Position numbers and translations under genes: made by a program. The notes below the pieces were generated by a model, which saw nothing but the letters and a program-made list of their open reading frames with translations, did not search any database and was not told the DNA's origin. Positions 17,669-25,800 of a DNA stretch of 35,818 nt are shown here, in pieces; the first letter of the stretch is position 1, and each line of letters opens with the position of its first letter. Origin of the DNA: a virus; IMG/VR virus record IMGVR_UViG_3300003894_000014, positions 1 to 35,818 of that record; one strand, given 5' to 3'.

Positions 17669-18269
17669 ATAAATTAAATAATATACTCACTTTCACTTGG
17701 CTTCCTAATATTCCATAGGATGCGCTGTAAGCTCTTTTCTTCTTATTGATCACCATTCCGTCCACCCAAAACTCAAAGTGCTGCGTAGAACCTCCTACAC
17801 CACCTCCAATGAAAAATAAATTCTTTAATGGAGGAGGCTTTATCACCTCATAAGTATGAGTGTAGATTTCAAATACCGGATACGACCGACTGACTATCTT
17901 ATTTCGATAAACAGTATCGATTTGATATATCCTACCATTTGTATCATCCAATATCCATTTGTTATAAGGCCTAACAACATTATAGTCATGATGTGCAAGA
18001 TACCACTGCATAATTGCATTAGAATCAACTAAAGCTGCGTAAACAGCATTAGAATCAACATCTGCAGGAACTTCTATAGGATCCCCCTTTACATAAACAG
18101 TTGGACCAGGTACCGGCACCTCTTTCTCTATCTCTATTTCAATAGTGTCTTGAGGCAGGTACTTGACAATTACTTCAGGTTCTGGAGGCTCATTACATGA
18201 GTCCTGAATAAAGATAACTGTAATAGCTATCATAAGTAGTCCGAGCAATATCTTGTTAGTTAACGTCAT
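17667..18269 (-). CDS. Membrane-anchored Pro-rich protein, possible spanin-like or envelope protein
   Basis: 200 residues. Residues about 5-22 are a hydrophobic anchor (ILLGLLMIAITVIFI) followed by a Cys, but the residues before it (IQDSC) fit a lipobox poorly. Next comes a Pro/Glu/Val-rich extended region (EPEVIVKYLPQDTIEIEIEKEVPVPGPTV). The C-terminal ~55 residues are Gly/aromatic-rich with alternating hydrophobicity and end in ILFNL, as in beta-barrel hairpins of outer-membrane proteins. The start overlaps the stop of the CHAP gene (ATGA), so it is coupled to the endolysin. A role bridging the envelope during lysis is plausible, but no family is recognised. The gene is clear; the function is inferred from position and topology. 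Confidence 0.65.
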   Translation of the reverse strand: MTLTNKILLGLLMIAITVIFIQDSCNEPPEPEVIVKYLPQDTIEIEIEKEVPVPGPTVYVKGDPIEVPADVDSNAVYAALVDSNAIMQWYLAHHDYNVVRPYNKWILDDTNGRIYQIDTVYRNKIVSRSYPVFEIYTHTYEVIKPPPLKNLFFIGGGVGGSTQHFEFWVDGMVINKKKRAYSASYGILGSQVKVSILFNL

Positions 18270-18799
18270 AAGAATGAGCTTATTTTATAAATAGTACCTT
18301 TCGGTCTATACTTTCGGTATACGCCCTGACCTTCACGAGATCCTGCGTCATTGGTGTTACCCTCTACGGTAATGAAGTAATCCTCTGTCTCTCCATCATA
18401 GAAACCGACATGAGCGATACGCTTCTTGCTAGAAAAATAAATCCCGATGACATCACCGGGCTGTGGAGGACACTTAAAACCTTCCCCCCTTGTGTATATG
18501 ACATTATCATCAGGAAAATAACTGGGTGCATATGCAGGATACTTCATTATTAGCTCATGACCAAACTGGACATAATTCCAATATATGAATGCAGCACACC
18601 ATGGATAACCGTCTCCAAGATCAGTAGTGGCTAAGTACTCCTCAACCATTTCACCGTCATTGTTGCCGGTTAACTCTACAACTCCTATCTGTGCTCTATA
18701 CTGTTTTTGAAGAGAGTCTCTTAGATCACACTGACCAGAAACACTAAGAAAAACAAATAAGCAAGCAATAAGACCAATGCTATTTTTGATTTGTGCCAT
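18266..18799 (-). CDS. Secreted CHAP-type peptidoglycan hydrolase (endolysin)
   Basis: 177 residues. Residues 1-22 form a signal peptide (Lys5, then a hydrophobic core IGLIACLFVFLSV), so it may be exported by the host Sec system rather than relying only on the holin. The CHAP domain shows the catalytic Cys in GYPWCAAFIYWNY (Cys68), the catalytic His in RIAHVGFY (His130) and an acidic/amide residue in TVEGNTND (Glu146/Asn148). It would cut amide or peptide bonds of the host cell wall at lysis. The ATG at 18799 lies inside the holin gene: the first 79 bases are shared, with the signal peptide encoded in the frame next to the last holin helix. The end overlaps the next gene by four bases. Confidence 0.88.
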   Translation of the reverse strand: MAQIKNSIGLIACLFVFLSVSGQCDLRDSLQKQYRAQIGVVELTGNNDGEMVEEYLATTDLGDGYPWCAAFIYWNYVQFGHELIMKYPAYAPSYFPDDNVIYTRGEGFKCPPQPGDVIGIYFSSKKRIAHVGFYDGETEDYFITVEGNTNDAGSREGQGVYRKYRPKGTIYKISSFL

Positions 18800-19113
18800 T
18801 TTGATAACGAACCTTGTTGGTTAGTATACGATTGATTCATTGACTGTCCAAGTGTATTATCGAGGAAGTTATAGACATTAGGAAATGTAATTTTTATAAA
18901 CAACCATGCAATACCTGACAGTATGCTAAGAGCCATAATGGAATAGATAATCTTCATGAATACAACTCCATCATACTCACCCGCTGTAGAATCGAATCCA
19001 GACCATCTCATTAAAGCAGGCATGTACCTCCATAACAATAACCCTATAGGAATAGTTACGAATTCATTCCACTTCACTAAGAAAGCCCGGATTCTTTTTA
19101 GCTTAAAGCCCAT
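18721..19113 (-). CDS. Three-helix membrane protein, likely holin
   Basis: 130 residues with three predicted membrane helices at about 19-36 (VTIPIGLLLWRYMPALMRW), 50-75 (VVFMKIIYSIMALSILSGIAW) and 109-130 (KIALVLLLAYLFFLVFLVSVI), and basic residues at the N-terminus (KLKRIRAFLVK). Size, topology and direct overlap with an endolysin gene suggest a class I-like holin that forms the membrane lesion at lysis. The last helix runs to the C-terminal Ile with no charged tail. Its final 79 bases are shared with the endolysin's signal peptide. The ATG follows the TAG of the previous gene by one base. Holin is inferred from topology and context because holins have no conserved motif. Confidence 0.8.
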   Translation of the reverse strand: MGFKLKRIRAFLVKWNEFVTIPIGLLLWRYMPALMRWSGFDSTAGEYDGVVFMKIIYSIMALSILSGIAWLFIKITFPNVYNFLDNTLGQSMNQSYTNQQGSLSKWHKSKIALVLLLAYLFFLVFLVSVI

Positions 19114-19114
19114 A

Positions 19115-19459
19115 CTACACTCCTACTGCTGTTGGATCTTCTACAGTCCATGGACCGATTGCGTCAGCTTCTCCTGGAATTCTAACGCTGAATCTCTCAG
19201 GGCTATCTGCGCTAAGAGTCACAATAAGGTTATAACAGATATCCTGGTTAGTAGTCTGAGCGAATGTAGTACCGCTGCCTTTTGTAGTTTCAAGAGCTTC
19301 TCTTTGCCCTTGTGGAGTAAATGCAAACTCATGTTTTGTGTCCCATGCTCCGAAGTTGTCATACTGAGTTTCATCCTTGTAAAGGAATCCACGCACGCTT
19401 GTCTGGTTTACATCCTCTATCACAAGGAAGTTACCTGACGGGTTAAATAATCCTTTCAT
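19115..19459 (-). CDS. Small protein paralogous to the 58-residue protein at 21265-21441, function unknown
   Basis: 114 residues from ATG 19459 (MKGLFNPSGNFLVIEDVNQ). An open frame continues upstream to 19537 but would overlap the previous gene; the chosen start lies 14 bases after that gene's stop and follows the recurrent ATTCACTAATAAAAT element. The first ~36 residues match the 58-residue protein: G-L-x-N-x-(S/T)-GNFLV near the start and an acidic Tyr-Asn segment (KDETQYDNFG versus ESEEKYNAG). The remainder is acidic and beta-rich (NLIVTLSADSPERFSVRIPG) with no known motif. It ends in TAG. A small structural or lysis-associated protein is possible; the duplication shows the fold is used twice. 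Confidence 0.7.
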   Translation of the reverse strand: MKGLFNPSGNFLVIEDVNQTSVRGFLYKDETQYDNFGAWDTKHEFAFTPQGQREALETTKGSGTTFAQTTNQDICYNLIVTLSADSPERFSVRIPGEADAIGPWTVEDPTAVGV

Positions 19460-19467
19460 TTGTACAA

Positions 19468-19482
19468 ATTTTATTAGTGAAT
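19468..19482 (-). promoter_or_regulatory. Recurrent 15-base element, identical to 7938-7952
   Basis: The minus strand reads ATTCACTAATAAAAT and includes the stop of the 210-residue gene. Both exact copies occupy the same position relative to a gene end (the upstream proteins both finish in Ile-His) and a following start. Confidence 0.4.
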
Positions 19483-20106
19483 ATTCAGTTTCTTTTTGAT
19501 ATACTTTCCAAACAACATAAACGTAATAGGATTCCAAAGATATAAAATAATTGTTTTGGAGGCAAAAGACCTTCCACCGAAGTAAGGTTCTAACCTTATA
19601 AAGTGAGGTGTCTTTTCAGCCCATATACATGTACATCCCTCTCCGTGAATGTTGTTAGTAAGGTTGTTAACATACCCTAGATAACAATCATCCTCTGCTT
19701 TTAGACCGCAAAGGAATAATTTATTACCCTCGACTGTTAGTATTTTCTTTGCTATCCATTCACCCTCATTATAAACATAAAGGTAAATATCAAAGTACCC
19801 GTACTGATCCCACTTGGGTTGCCATACGAGTCTTGCTGAAAACTCATGATGATTAAAGCCTGCGAAACCGTAAAGTTTATTCCATCCGGTTAACGGCCTA
19901 CCCTCATTATCTTTGTCAAGATCCGATTTGTTATACCAATCTGATTTTGGTATATAAGCATAACGCTGCATCTCATTTCCAAAACGGAACATGAATGTAC
20001 GTCTTAAAGATTCTGCATTTATTGGTCCAACAAATAATCCGGATAGCATAAAGCGTATCTTATTATTGCTGAAATGTCTCCCTTTTTTTATTATATACTT
20101 GGCCAT
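19474..20106 (-). CDS. Beta-rich protein of unknown function
   Basis: 210 residues, rich in Trp, Tyr and Phe with alternating strand patterns (ARLVWQPKWDQYGYFDIYLYVYNEGEW), suggesting a beta-sandwich. The N-terminus is basic (KYIIKKGRHF) and there is no signal peptide. The C-terminus is hydrophobic then basic (LYLWNPITFMLFGKYIKKKLNIH), which may be a membrane-associated segment. Two Cys pairs occur near residue 135-160 (LFLCGLKAEDDC, EGCTC). The start at 20106 overlaps the upstream gene by 16 bases. I do not recognise a family; a carbohydrate-binding or envelope role would fit the aromatic content but is speculative. Confidence 0.7.
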   Translation of the reverse strand: MAKYIIKKGRHFSNNKIRFMLSGLFVGPINAESLRRTFMFRFGNEMQRYAYIPKSDWYNKSDLDKDNEGRPLTGWNKLYGFAGFNHHEFSARLVWQPKWDQYGYFDIYLYVYNEGEWIAKKILTVEGNKLFLCGLKAEDDCYLGYVNNLTNNIHGEGCTCIWAEKTPHFIRLEPYFGGRSFASKTIILYLWNPITFMLFGKYIKKKLNIH

Positions 20107-20471
20107 AATGAGTGTACTATTTGACTAATTATAGCGAGAGCACCTCCTATACCAATGCTTATCCATGCAGCTCTCTTATTGGCTTCCTTTTTAGCGTCAG
20201 CCTTAGCTTCTGTTTTAATAACGGTTATCTCGGTGTTAACGGTATCAATCCGATCATCGAGTAACTTAACCTTTTCATCGTACTCTTTAGTGAGTTTTGA
20301 GATTGCCTCCTTTAAATCGTCTTTTGCTTCATGGATAGTCTGTATTAAATACTCTCTATCTTCTTGACGGAGGCCACGTAATTCTTTTGCTTCTCCCACG
20401 AGCATCTCAAGCATGTATAAGACATGTACACTGTGGTTATTCCAATCACCCTTTTGATCAGTCTCGTTCAT
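20091..20471 (-). CDS. Coiled-coil protein with C-terminal membrane helix (haemolysin XhlA-like layout)
   Basis: 126 residues. A charged coiled coil spans about 27-98 (KELRGLRQEDREYL to EAKADAKKEANKR) and a single membrane helix about 101-121 (AAWISIGIGGALAIISQIV). This arrangement is seen in XhlA-type phage lysis proteins and in some holin-like or spanin-like proteins. It sits four genes from the holin/endolysin pair. No motif settles the role, so a lysis accessory protein or membrane-anchored structural protein is proposed. It starts at ATG 20471, nine bases after the cupin gene's stop. Confidence 0.7.
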   Translation of the reverse strand: MNETDQKGDWNNHSVHVLYMLEMLVGEAKELRGLRQEDREYLIQTIHEAKDDLKEAISKLTKEYDEKVKLLDDRIDTVNTEITVIKTEAKADAKKEANKRAAWISIGIGGALAIISQIVHSLWPSI

Positions 20472-20480
20472 AGTTATTTT

Positions 20481-20900
20481 TTAAGGTGTTTCAGGGTAAC
20501 AGTCGTCTGCCGGAATTGTCATGCCTACCAAAAAAGTATCAATGATAGCTTCTGCATCATGTTCTACATTTATATCGACAACTACGAGCTCACCGGTTTT
20601 AACTACTTTAGATTCCTTGCCATAAGTGACTTTAATTTCGCCATTAATGACAATGAGGATCTCTTTAGAACGCTCATGAACGTGCATTCCGAATATAGAG
20701 CCTTTTTTCATGAAAGCCTGCTGAATAGCATACTGAGGTTTTTTCCAGATAGCCTCGCCTGTGACGTATCCTTCCTTTACCTTGTATTCAACCAGACCTT
20801 TGGTGTCAGTCATAAAAGCACTTAGATTAGGAATCGGTGGTAGCGAATCCGTGATCTTCCTTAGCTCTTCTAAGCCTTGATCCAATTTCTTAATACACAT
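20481..20900 (-). CDS. Small cupin-domain protein
   Basis: 139 residues. Residues about 1-45 are a helical/charged lead. The cupin barrel follows, with motif 1 GMHVHERSKEILIVINGE: His73, His75 and Glu80 fit the metal-binding G-x(n)-HxH-x4-E-x6-G pattern. Motif 2 is GELVVVDINVEH with His114 as the fourth ligand. Such cupins often bind a metal ion and a small molecule or sugar, or serve as epimerases, isomerases or dioxygenases; the substrate cannot be told here. A cupin among lysis genes is unusual. The ATG at 20900 lies just after the stop of the upstream gene (three-base gap), so it is in the same transcript. Possibly an accessory metabolic gene. Confidence 0.82.
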   Translation of the reverse strand: MCIKKLDQGLEELRKITDSLPPIPNLSAFMTDTKGLVEYKVKEGYVTGEAIWKKPQYAIQQAFMKKGSIFGMHVHERSKEILIVINGEIKVTYGKESKVVKTGELVVVDINVEHDAEAIIDTFLVGMTIPADDCYPETP

Positions 20901-20903
20901 AGT

Positions 20904-21275
20904 TTAATCCTTTAACACTTTATATTTGATTATAGTCTCATTGACGATTACCCTATTTTCGAGCTGATTATGATTTGTTGCCTGGTCTTTTTTTAGTTCT
21001 TTATGCTCTTCAATATAGGTTTGCAGCCTCCTCTTAGTTGTTCCTAAGTCTGTCTCTAAGGCTTGCTTTTCCAATTTATATATTAACTTGAGTTCGATTA
21101 AAGCGCTCTCTAAGCTGTCTGACTTTGCTTTCTCTGCGTTAAAACGGTCTACCCCGACATATCTATCATCTAAGTACAAAAGTGTCAGAAAACCGATTAA
21201 AATAAGTATCCAACGAAAGTTGTTTTTAGCGATCTCGCTGAAGTCCCATATATGTTTCTTTTTTTCAGTGTCCAT
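20904..21275 (-). CDS. Membrane-anchored coiled-coil protein, inner-membrane spanin candidate
   Basis: 123 residues. A basic N-terminus (EKKKHIW) is followed by one membrane helix at about 21-36 (RWILILIGFLTLLYL) and then a long charged coiled coil to the C-terminus (about 45-115, Glu/Lys/Leu-rich). This is the layout of Rz-type inner-membrane spanins, which link to an outer-membrane partner and fuse the two membranes after the wall is cut. The start at 21275 overlaps the 58-residue gene by 11 bases. The candidate is topology-based; the partner (a small outer-membrane lipoprotein) is not certain, though the protein at 17667-18269 may be worth comparing. Confidence 0.7.
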   Translation of the reverse strand: MDTEKKKHIWDFSEIAKNNFRWILILIGFLTLLYLDDRYVGVDRFNAEKAKSDSLESALIELKLIYKLEKQALETDLGTTKRRLQTYIEEHKELKKDQATNHNQLENRVIVNETIIKYKVLKD

Positions 21276-21441
21276 AGTCCATCTGGTAGCGGATCTGTTG
21301 ACCCCTTACTGCTTTTTCAAACAGTGGATCTAACCCAGCATTGTACTTCTCTTCGCTTTCGTAAATGAACACAGTTACGTTAGTCCAATTAACTTGGTCC
21401 ACTACTAGGAAGTTTCCGGTTGAATTTACTAATCCTGCCAT
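21265..21441 (-). CDS. 58-residue protein, paralogue of the 114-residue protein at 19115-19459
   Basis: A short gene of 58 codons plus TGA starting at ATG 21441. It begins MAGLVNSTGNFLVVDQVN and ends QIRYQMDYGH. Its first ~36 residues align without gaps to the N-terminus of the 114-residue protein (shared GL-x-N-x-x-GNFLV, then VN-x-T, then an acidic patch with Tyr-Asn). It lies in an otherwise unexplained 180-base gap between the GH16 gene and the spanin candidate, overlaps the latter by 11 bases, and has an A/T-rich leader (TAATATCTAAAACT) related to the AAATCTAATC element. The similarity to a neighbour supports it as a real gene. Function is unknown. Confidence 0.8.
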   Translation of the reverse strand: MAGLVNSTGNFLVVDQVNWTNVTVFIYESEEKYNAGLDPLFEKAVRGQQIRYQMDYGH

Positions 21442-21459
21442 AGTTTTAGATATTAAAAG

Positions 21460-22230
21460 TTATTCAATTATAAATAATTCTAAGTACTTGATATCCATGT
21501 AAGCATCGTCATCAAGTTCGGATGTCGGTCCAGAACCACAATAAGTTCCTTTCACAATATCAAATATTACATGATTAGGTCCACTAGGGACTCCCCTTTT
21601 CATGGTTCGTACCACAGTGTTATTAATCTTGTAGATCACTTTATACGGAGTTAGTTCCACTTCGTACAAGTTGTATTTTTCTGTTGGTCTGAAATCTTTG
21701 TACTGTCGTCCATTAGATAGAGTTGACTTCTTACCATTAATATTTTCATAATCATATCCCCAATGATGGGTAACATTAACTTTGTCTGTCCATTCTCCAC
21801 AATGTTCGAAGATATCAATTTCTGGCATACCAAACTTACCCATAAGCCAAAAAGCTGACCAAGCACCCTCAATATTAGGAGTTTTTATCATTGCTCTAAC
21901 TGTTCCGGTCTTTATTGTGAAGTTCGAGTATAGATAAGCTTCCTTTGAATGCTTGTGTCCATGCATTCTTAATCTGATTCTGTCGTCCTCTATGATAATA
22001 TTATTTTTTACACCATGATTATCATCCCAAGGCAAGTGCCATCTGAACATTGGATCGTAACCCCATTGATAAACTCTATCCCATGCTCTACCTTTCCAAG
22101 GTGGATTACCTAAAGTTATGTTAGATGCGTCAATGTAATATCTTTTCCCAAGAGGGGGTGTAGGTTCTTGATTTTTCTTGAATCCCCTAATACGGAAAAT
22201 GAATTGTTCTATTTTACTTCTTATATCCAT
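21460..22230 (-). CDS. GH16 family glycoside hydrolase (beta-glucanase/galactanase type)
   Basis: 256 residues. The GH16 signature E-x-D-x-x-E is present as EIDIFE in KFGMPEIDIFEHCGE: Glu137 would be the nucleophile, Asp139 the assisting residue and Glu142 the acid/base. Before it, VRAMIKTPNIEGAWSAFWLMG is the typical strand-plus-Trp lead-in of the jelly-roll; aromatic residues elsewhere (WGYDPMFRWHLPWDD) could line the sugar cleft. The family cleaves internal beta-1,3/1,4-glucan, agarose, porphyran or carrageenan bonds; which one cannot be told. The N-terminus is basic and shows no clear signal peptide. It sits one small gene after the giant fibre, so a role as a depolymerase that clears capsule or matrix on entry or release is plausible. 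It overlaps the upstream gene by ten bases. Confidence 0.88.
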   Translation of the reverse strand: MDIRSKIEQFIFRIRGFKKNQEPTPPLGKRYYIDASNITLGNPPWKGRAWDRVYQWGYDPMFRWHLPWDDNHGVKNNIIIEDDRIRLRMHGHKHSKEAYLYSNFTIKTGTVRAMIKTPNIEGAWSAFWLMGKFGMPEIDIFEHCGEWTDKVNVTHHWGYDYENINGKKSTLSNGRQYKDFRPTEKYNLYEVELTPYKVIYKINNTVVRTMKRGVPSGPNHVIFDIVKGTYCGSGPTSELDDDAYMDIKYLELFIIE

Positions 22231-22508
22231 TGCCCATTTATTTTTGTTTTCTTTGGCTTATGCCTTTCTTTATCTTCCTTTGATTGCTTTGCTATAATCT
22301 TCTCACATGTTTCTATTAATTCTTTGCCCTCTTTCCCTTTCTTTTCTTTTTCAAGTTCTAATCCACAATTAAATACATCAACTATAAATTTGTTAAATAT
22401 CGAACTCTTTTTCTTAGCCTCTTCATTTTTATAGATATGAACTAGTGCCATTCCTCCAGTAACAGACTTGACTATTAAATAGTTTTTATTTTTGTTATTC
22501 ATTCCCAT
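22221..22508 (-). CDS. Lysine-rich small protein of unknown function
   Basis: 95 residues. The first ~30 residues are beta-like (NYLIVKSVTGGMALVHIYK); the C-terminal half is strongly Lys/Glu-rich and helical. The ATG at 22508 overlaps the fibre's stop by one base (TAATG), so it is coupled to the fibre gene. A second in-frame ATG lies two codons later. No known domain. Position suggests a fibre-associated factor (chaperone or adaptor), which is speculative. Confidence 0.6.
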   Translation of the reverse strand: MGMNNKNKNYLIVKSVTGGMALVHIYKNEEAKKKSSIFNKFIVDVFNCGLELEKEKKGKEGKELIETCEKIIAKQSKEDKERHKPKKTKINGQWI

Positions 22509-22864
22509 TATATTGAAATATTATTAGCTTGTAAAATATTTTCTAGCTCAGCTACTCTTTCTTTAAGCAGTTCAACTTCGCTGTCAACTTCTTTAAGTCC
22601 TTCTACAATATATGTATGCATACCTGAGGCATTAGCATCATAGTATCCAGTTTCTTGATTTAACTTTACCATCTCTGGAAATACTTGCATTAATTCTTGA
22701 GCTATGTACCCTTTAAGAACTCTTCCATCTAATTCATACCCTGTAATATCTGAGTATGTTTGATTGAAACTGTATGTTACTGGTCTTAATTGGCGTATCT
22801 TTTCCATTACACTTTCTCCGTCTGGAACAAGGTTCTGAATATTAGTCTTAAGTCTTTCATCAGA
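22508..22864 (-). other. Peptidase S74 intramolecular chaperone domain of the fibre
   Basis: The last 118 residues begin with SDERLK. Ser4288 and Lys4293 form the expected Ser-Lys dyad, with self-cleavage just before the Ser as in endosialidase-type fibres. The domain then shows LRPVTYSFN, KGYIAQELMQVFPE and a C-terminal coiled coil (EVDSEVELLKERVAELENIL), which helps trimerise the fibre before it is cut off. Confidence 0.88.
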
Positions 22865-25800
22865 ATAATCAGTAAACAACTCATATCCGTTAGAGGCAGG
22901 CTCACCATTAACCTTTATAGCATACGTGGCATCAGGAGCAACTTTAAACCCTACATTTCCTCCAAAGTAACTACGAGAGGTTCCAGCTGTATATATAGAA
23001 TAGTTTGCACTTCCAGCTGTCATTTCTTGAATATACAGACCAAAGTTATTTGTAATGGTTCCAGTATTTGATGGATTCCAAGCAGACAAACCATAACTAT
23101 TTGTAACTGTATGACCGGTACCAACATCGTTTCTTGTCCACACACCATATAACCCTGTAGTTGTTCCACCGTTTCCAAGTGCCTTATTTAGAATCATTAC
23201 ACCATGACCAAATCCGCTTGTTCCAGAAGTATGTGACATATTTACAGCAACTCTTAATGCTTGCTTTCTTCCAGTAGCTGCCGCACCTGTAAATCCACTA
23301 GCTACGTTTAATGCTGCTTCTGAAGCTCCTGTGGCATCTGAAGATGGTCGGTATATATAGGCTTGGTCATTAGCTGAAGGCTGTATTCCAACACCAATAC
23401 TTTCATCTACTTTTAAATCTTTCTTAATATTAACAAGTCCTGCACTATCAATTGAAAATCTTGTTATATCTCCTGTAAGCAATGATATATAGTCCTCTAA
23501 GAAGTAAGCAGAATCCCAAGATCCGCCACTATCTTGCCCTGTTATATAAACACCTCCACTAGATGAATTAGCAGTATCAGCTCCATGAATTCTCAATGCA
23601 TTATATTCATCAGGTGTATCCATTCGTATATAAGAACCACTGCTTCCTATTCCTAAATTAAGACCATCCCATGTAAGGTATTGCTCAGCTTCAAGAGTAT
23701 TAGCGGTAGCAGAACCAGTGATAATTCTATTATTAGCATTATTATTGATTGTTGTGGTTGTTCCAGTTTCAAGTAAATCTTTTGTAACTCCATTGATACG
23801 GATGTATGCTGAAGTAGTTGTTGTCCACATATCCCCGTCTACAGGTGAGGTTGGAGCTGTACCATGAGCAAAGTTTAGACCAGCACCAGATGTGGAAGAA
23901 GCAGCTGTTCTTATAGGTACAGCGGTAGACATTTGTATTGGAAAATTATATGTTACTACATCAGATGTACCATCTATATAAAAAGCTGTTGACACACCTG
24001 TACTAAATTTTACATCTTTACCAATGATACTTAAGTCCATCCATGAGGATGTGTCAGCATTATACGATTGGATTACACCCTCACCTGCCGATATTTTAGT
24101 TATAACAAAACTGCCAGAAGAAGGAGTGGAAACATCTCCCTGTGCCACTATTCCTCCAGCATACAGGTCAGCTAAACCATTTTCATTCATATAGACAGCT
24201 GTGATATTATCGTCACCTAATGTAACAGTGTTAGAACCTTTTCCTACAGCACCAGTGCCTATAACTATTTGATTAGTTTGTCCTGAAGCAGCTGCTCTAG
24301 TCTGTGCGCCTATAAATACTGAATCGTAAGATGTTTCATTTGGATAACCATTAGCTATTTTATCTCCAGCTGTACTACCAAGACCTACATTATAGTCACC
24401 AGTTGTTACTTGCGAAAGAGCACCTTGACCTATAGCTGTATTTTTTATACCTGTACTAGAACTACCAGCATATCTTCCAACTGCTACTAAATCTGATGAA
24501 CCATCTGCATTCTGACCAGCAAATACTCCAATAGCGACCATTGAGGATGCTATATTAACTGTTTGAGCTGCTCCTCTACCTATAGCTGTAATATCGGTAA
24601 GAGTTCCTGTTGCATCCCTTAAGGCGTTTTCTCCTAACACTATAAGATTGGTTCCAGCTGTTACCTCTTTAGCTGACCAATCTCCCATTATTATATTATA
24701 ATTACCTGTAACAAGGTCTTCTCCTGCAAGATTTCCTAAGAAAATATTGCCTTGTCCAGAAGTTACTGAGTTACCAGCATTATATCCTATAAGTACATTC
24801 TGGTTAGAACCATCATCAGCTAATCCACAACCTTGTCCTATAATAACTGAAGTATCTGTAAAAGTTAAATTACCATTTACTGTTAACGTTCCTGTAAAGG
24901 TATCTGTAGTATTAAGAAGATACTGACTATGAGTATGATTGTCTAAAGAATATCTACCATCCAGATCAACAGTCAAGTCTGCTAAAGCACCTGTTCTCCC
25001 AAGGGTCAACACACCTGTTCCTGTAGCAAAACTTACTGAGTCAACGTAATTATCTGTATCTGTAGTAAAATCTAAGTTTGCTTGCATGTATGCTTCAAGA
25101 ACTGAAACATCCATCCTCTTAATTGCACCACCATCATTTACAAGTAATTCATCCGTTGATATTAATCCTGATGTAAGAGCTGTTTGACCTGTTATACCTG
25201 CTACTGTTAAAACTGTTGCCCCATCACCTGTTGAGGTAACATGACCTGTATGATTAGGATGTGAATACTCAGATGATGTTATAGCCTCTCTAATTCCTTG
25301 CTCAGTAACAAGGGTATTATCTGAACCAGTTACTCCAACACTTGTAGTTATACTATTAACAGTAGTTCCACTACTGAGTGTTATATCACTCACTGTTAAT
25401 GCAGCATTGGCAGCACTTAACTCATTATCTCTTATAGTCAACTGAGTGCCTTGGTCTACATTAAAGTTTATTTCACCTTTGGAAGCATCAGTAGCTGTAG
25501 TATATACTGTTATATCAGCATAATTAGAATAACCCCCTCCATAATATCCTTGAAACGATAATAAAGCAATACTATCAGATGTAGTTAAATTTGCAGGAGT
25601 ATCTGCTGTTCCAAAACTCCTATAAAACCATAACTGATTCCCTATACCAGAAGTTGATGTATGAGTATACATCTTAAATGAAGCTACGCCAACATTCTCT
25701 CCAGTACTTCCTTTTAGGCTTAAAATAGAGTATGTTCCGTCTTCAAAAGTTAATGTTCCCGACCCACCTAAAGTATCAGAGTCATCAAATACAGCAACTT

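Noticed and set aside
17712-18216. Lipoprotein call for the 200-residue protein based on the Cys after the hydrophobic segment
   Set aside because: The residues before the Cys (IQDS) fit the lipobox poorly, so a plain membrane anchor is kept as the description.
19460-19537. Upstream start for the 114-residue gene at 19537
   Set aside because: It would overlap the preceding gene by 64 bases; the ATG at 19459 follows a recurrent leader and gives a protein whose N-terminus aligns with its 58-residue paralogue from the first residue.
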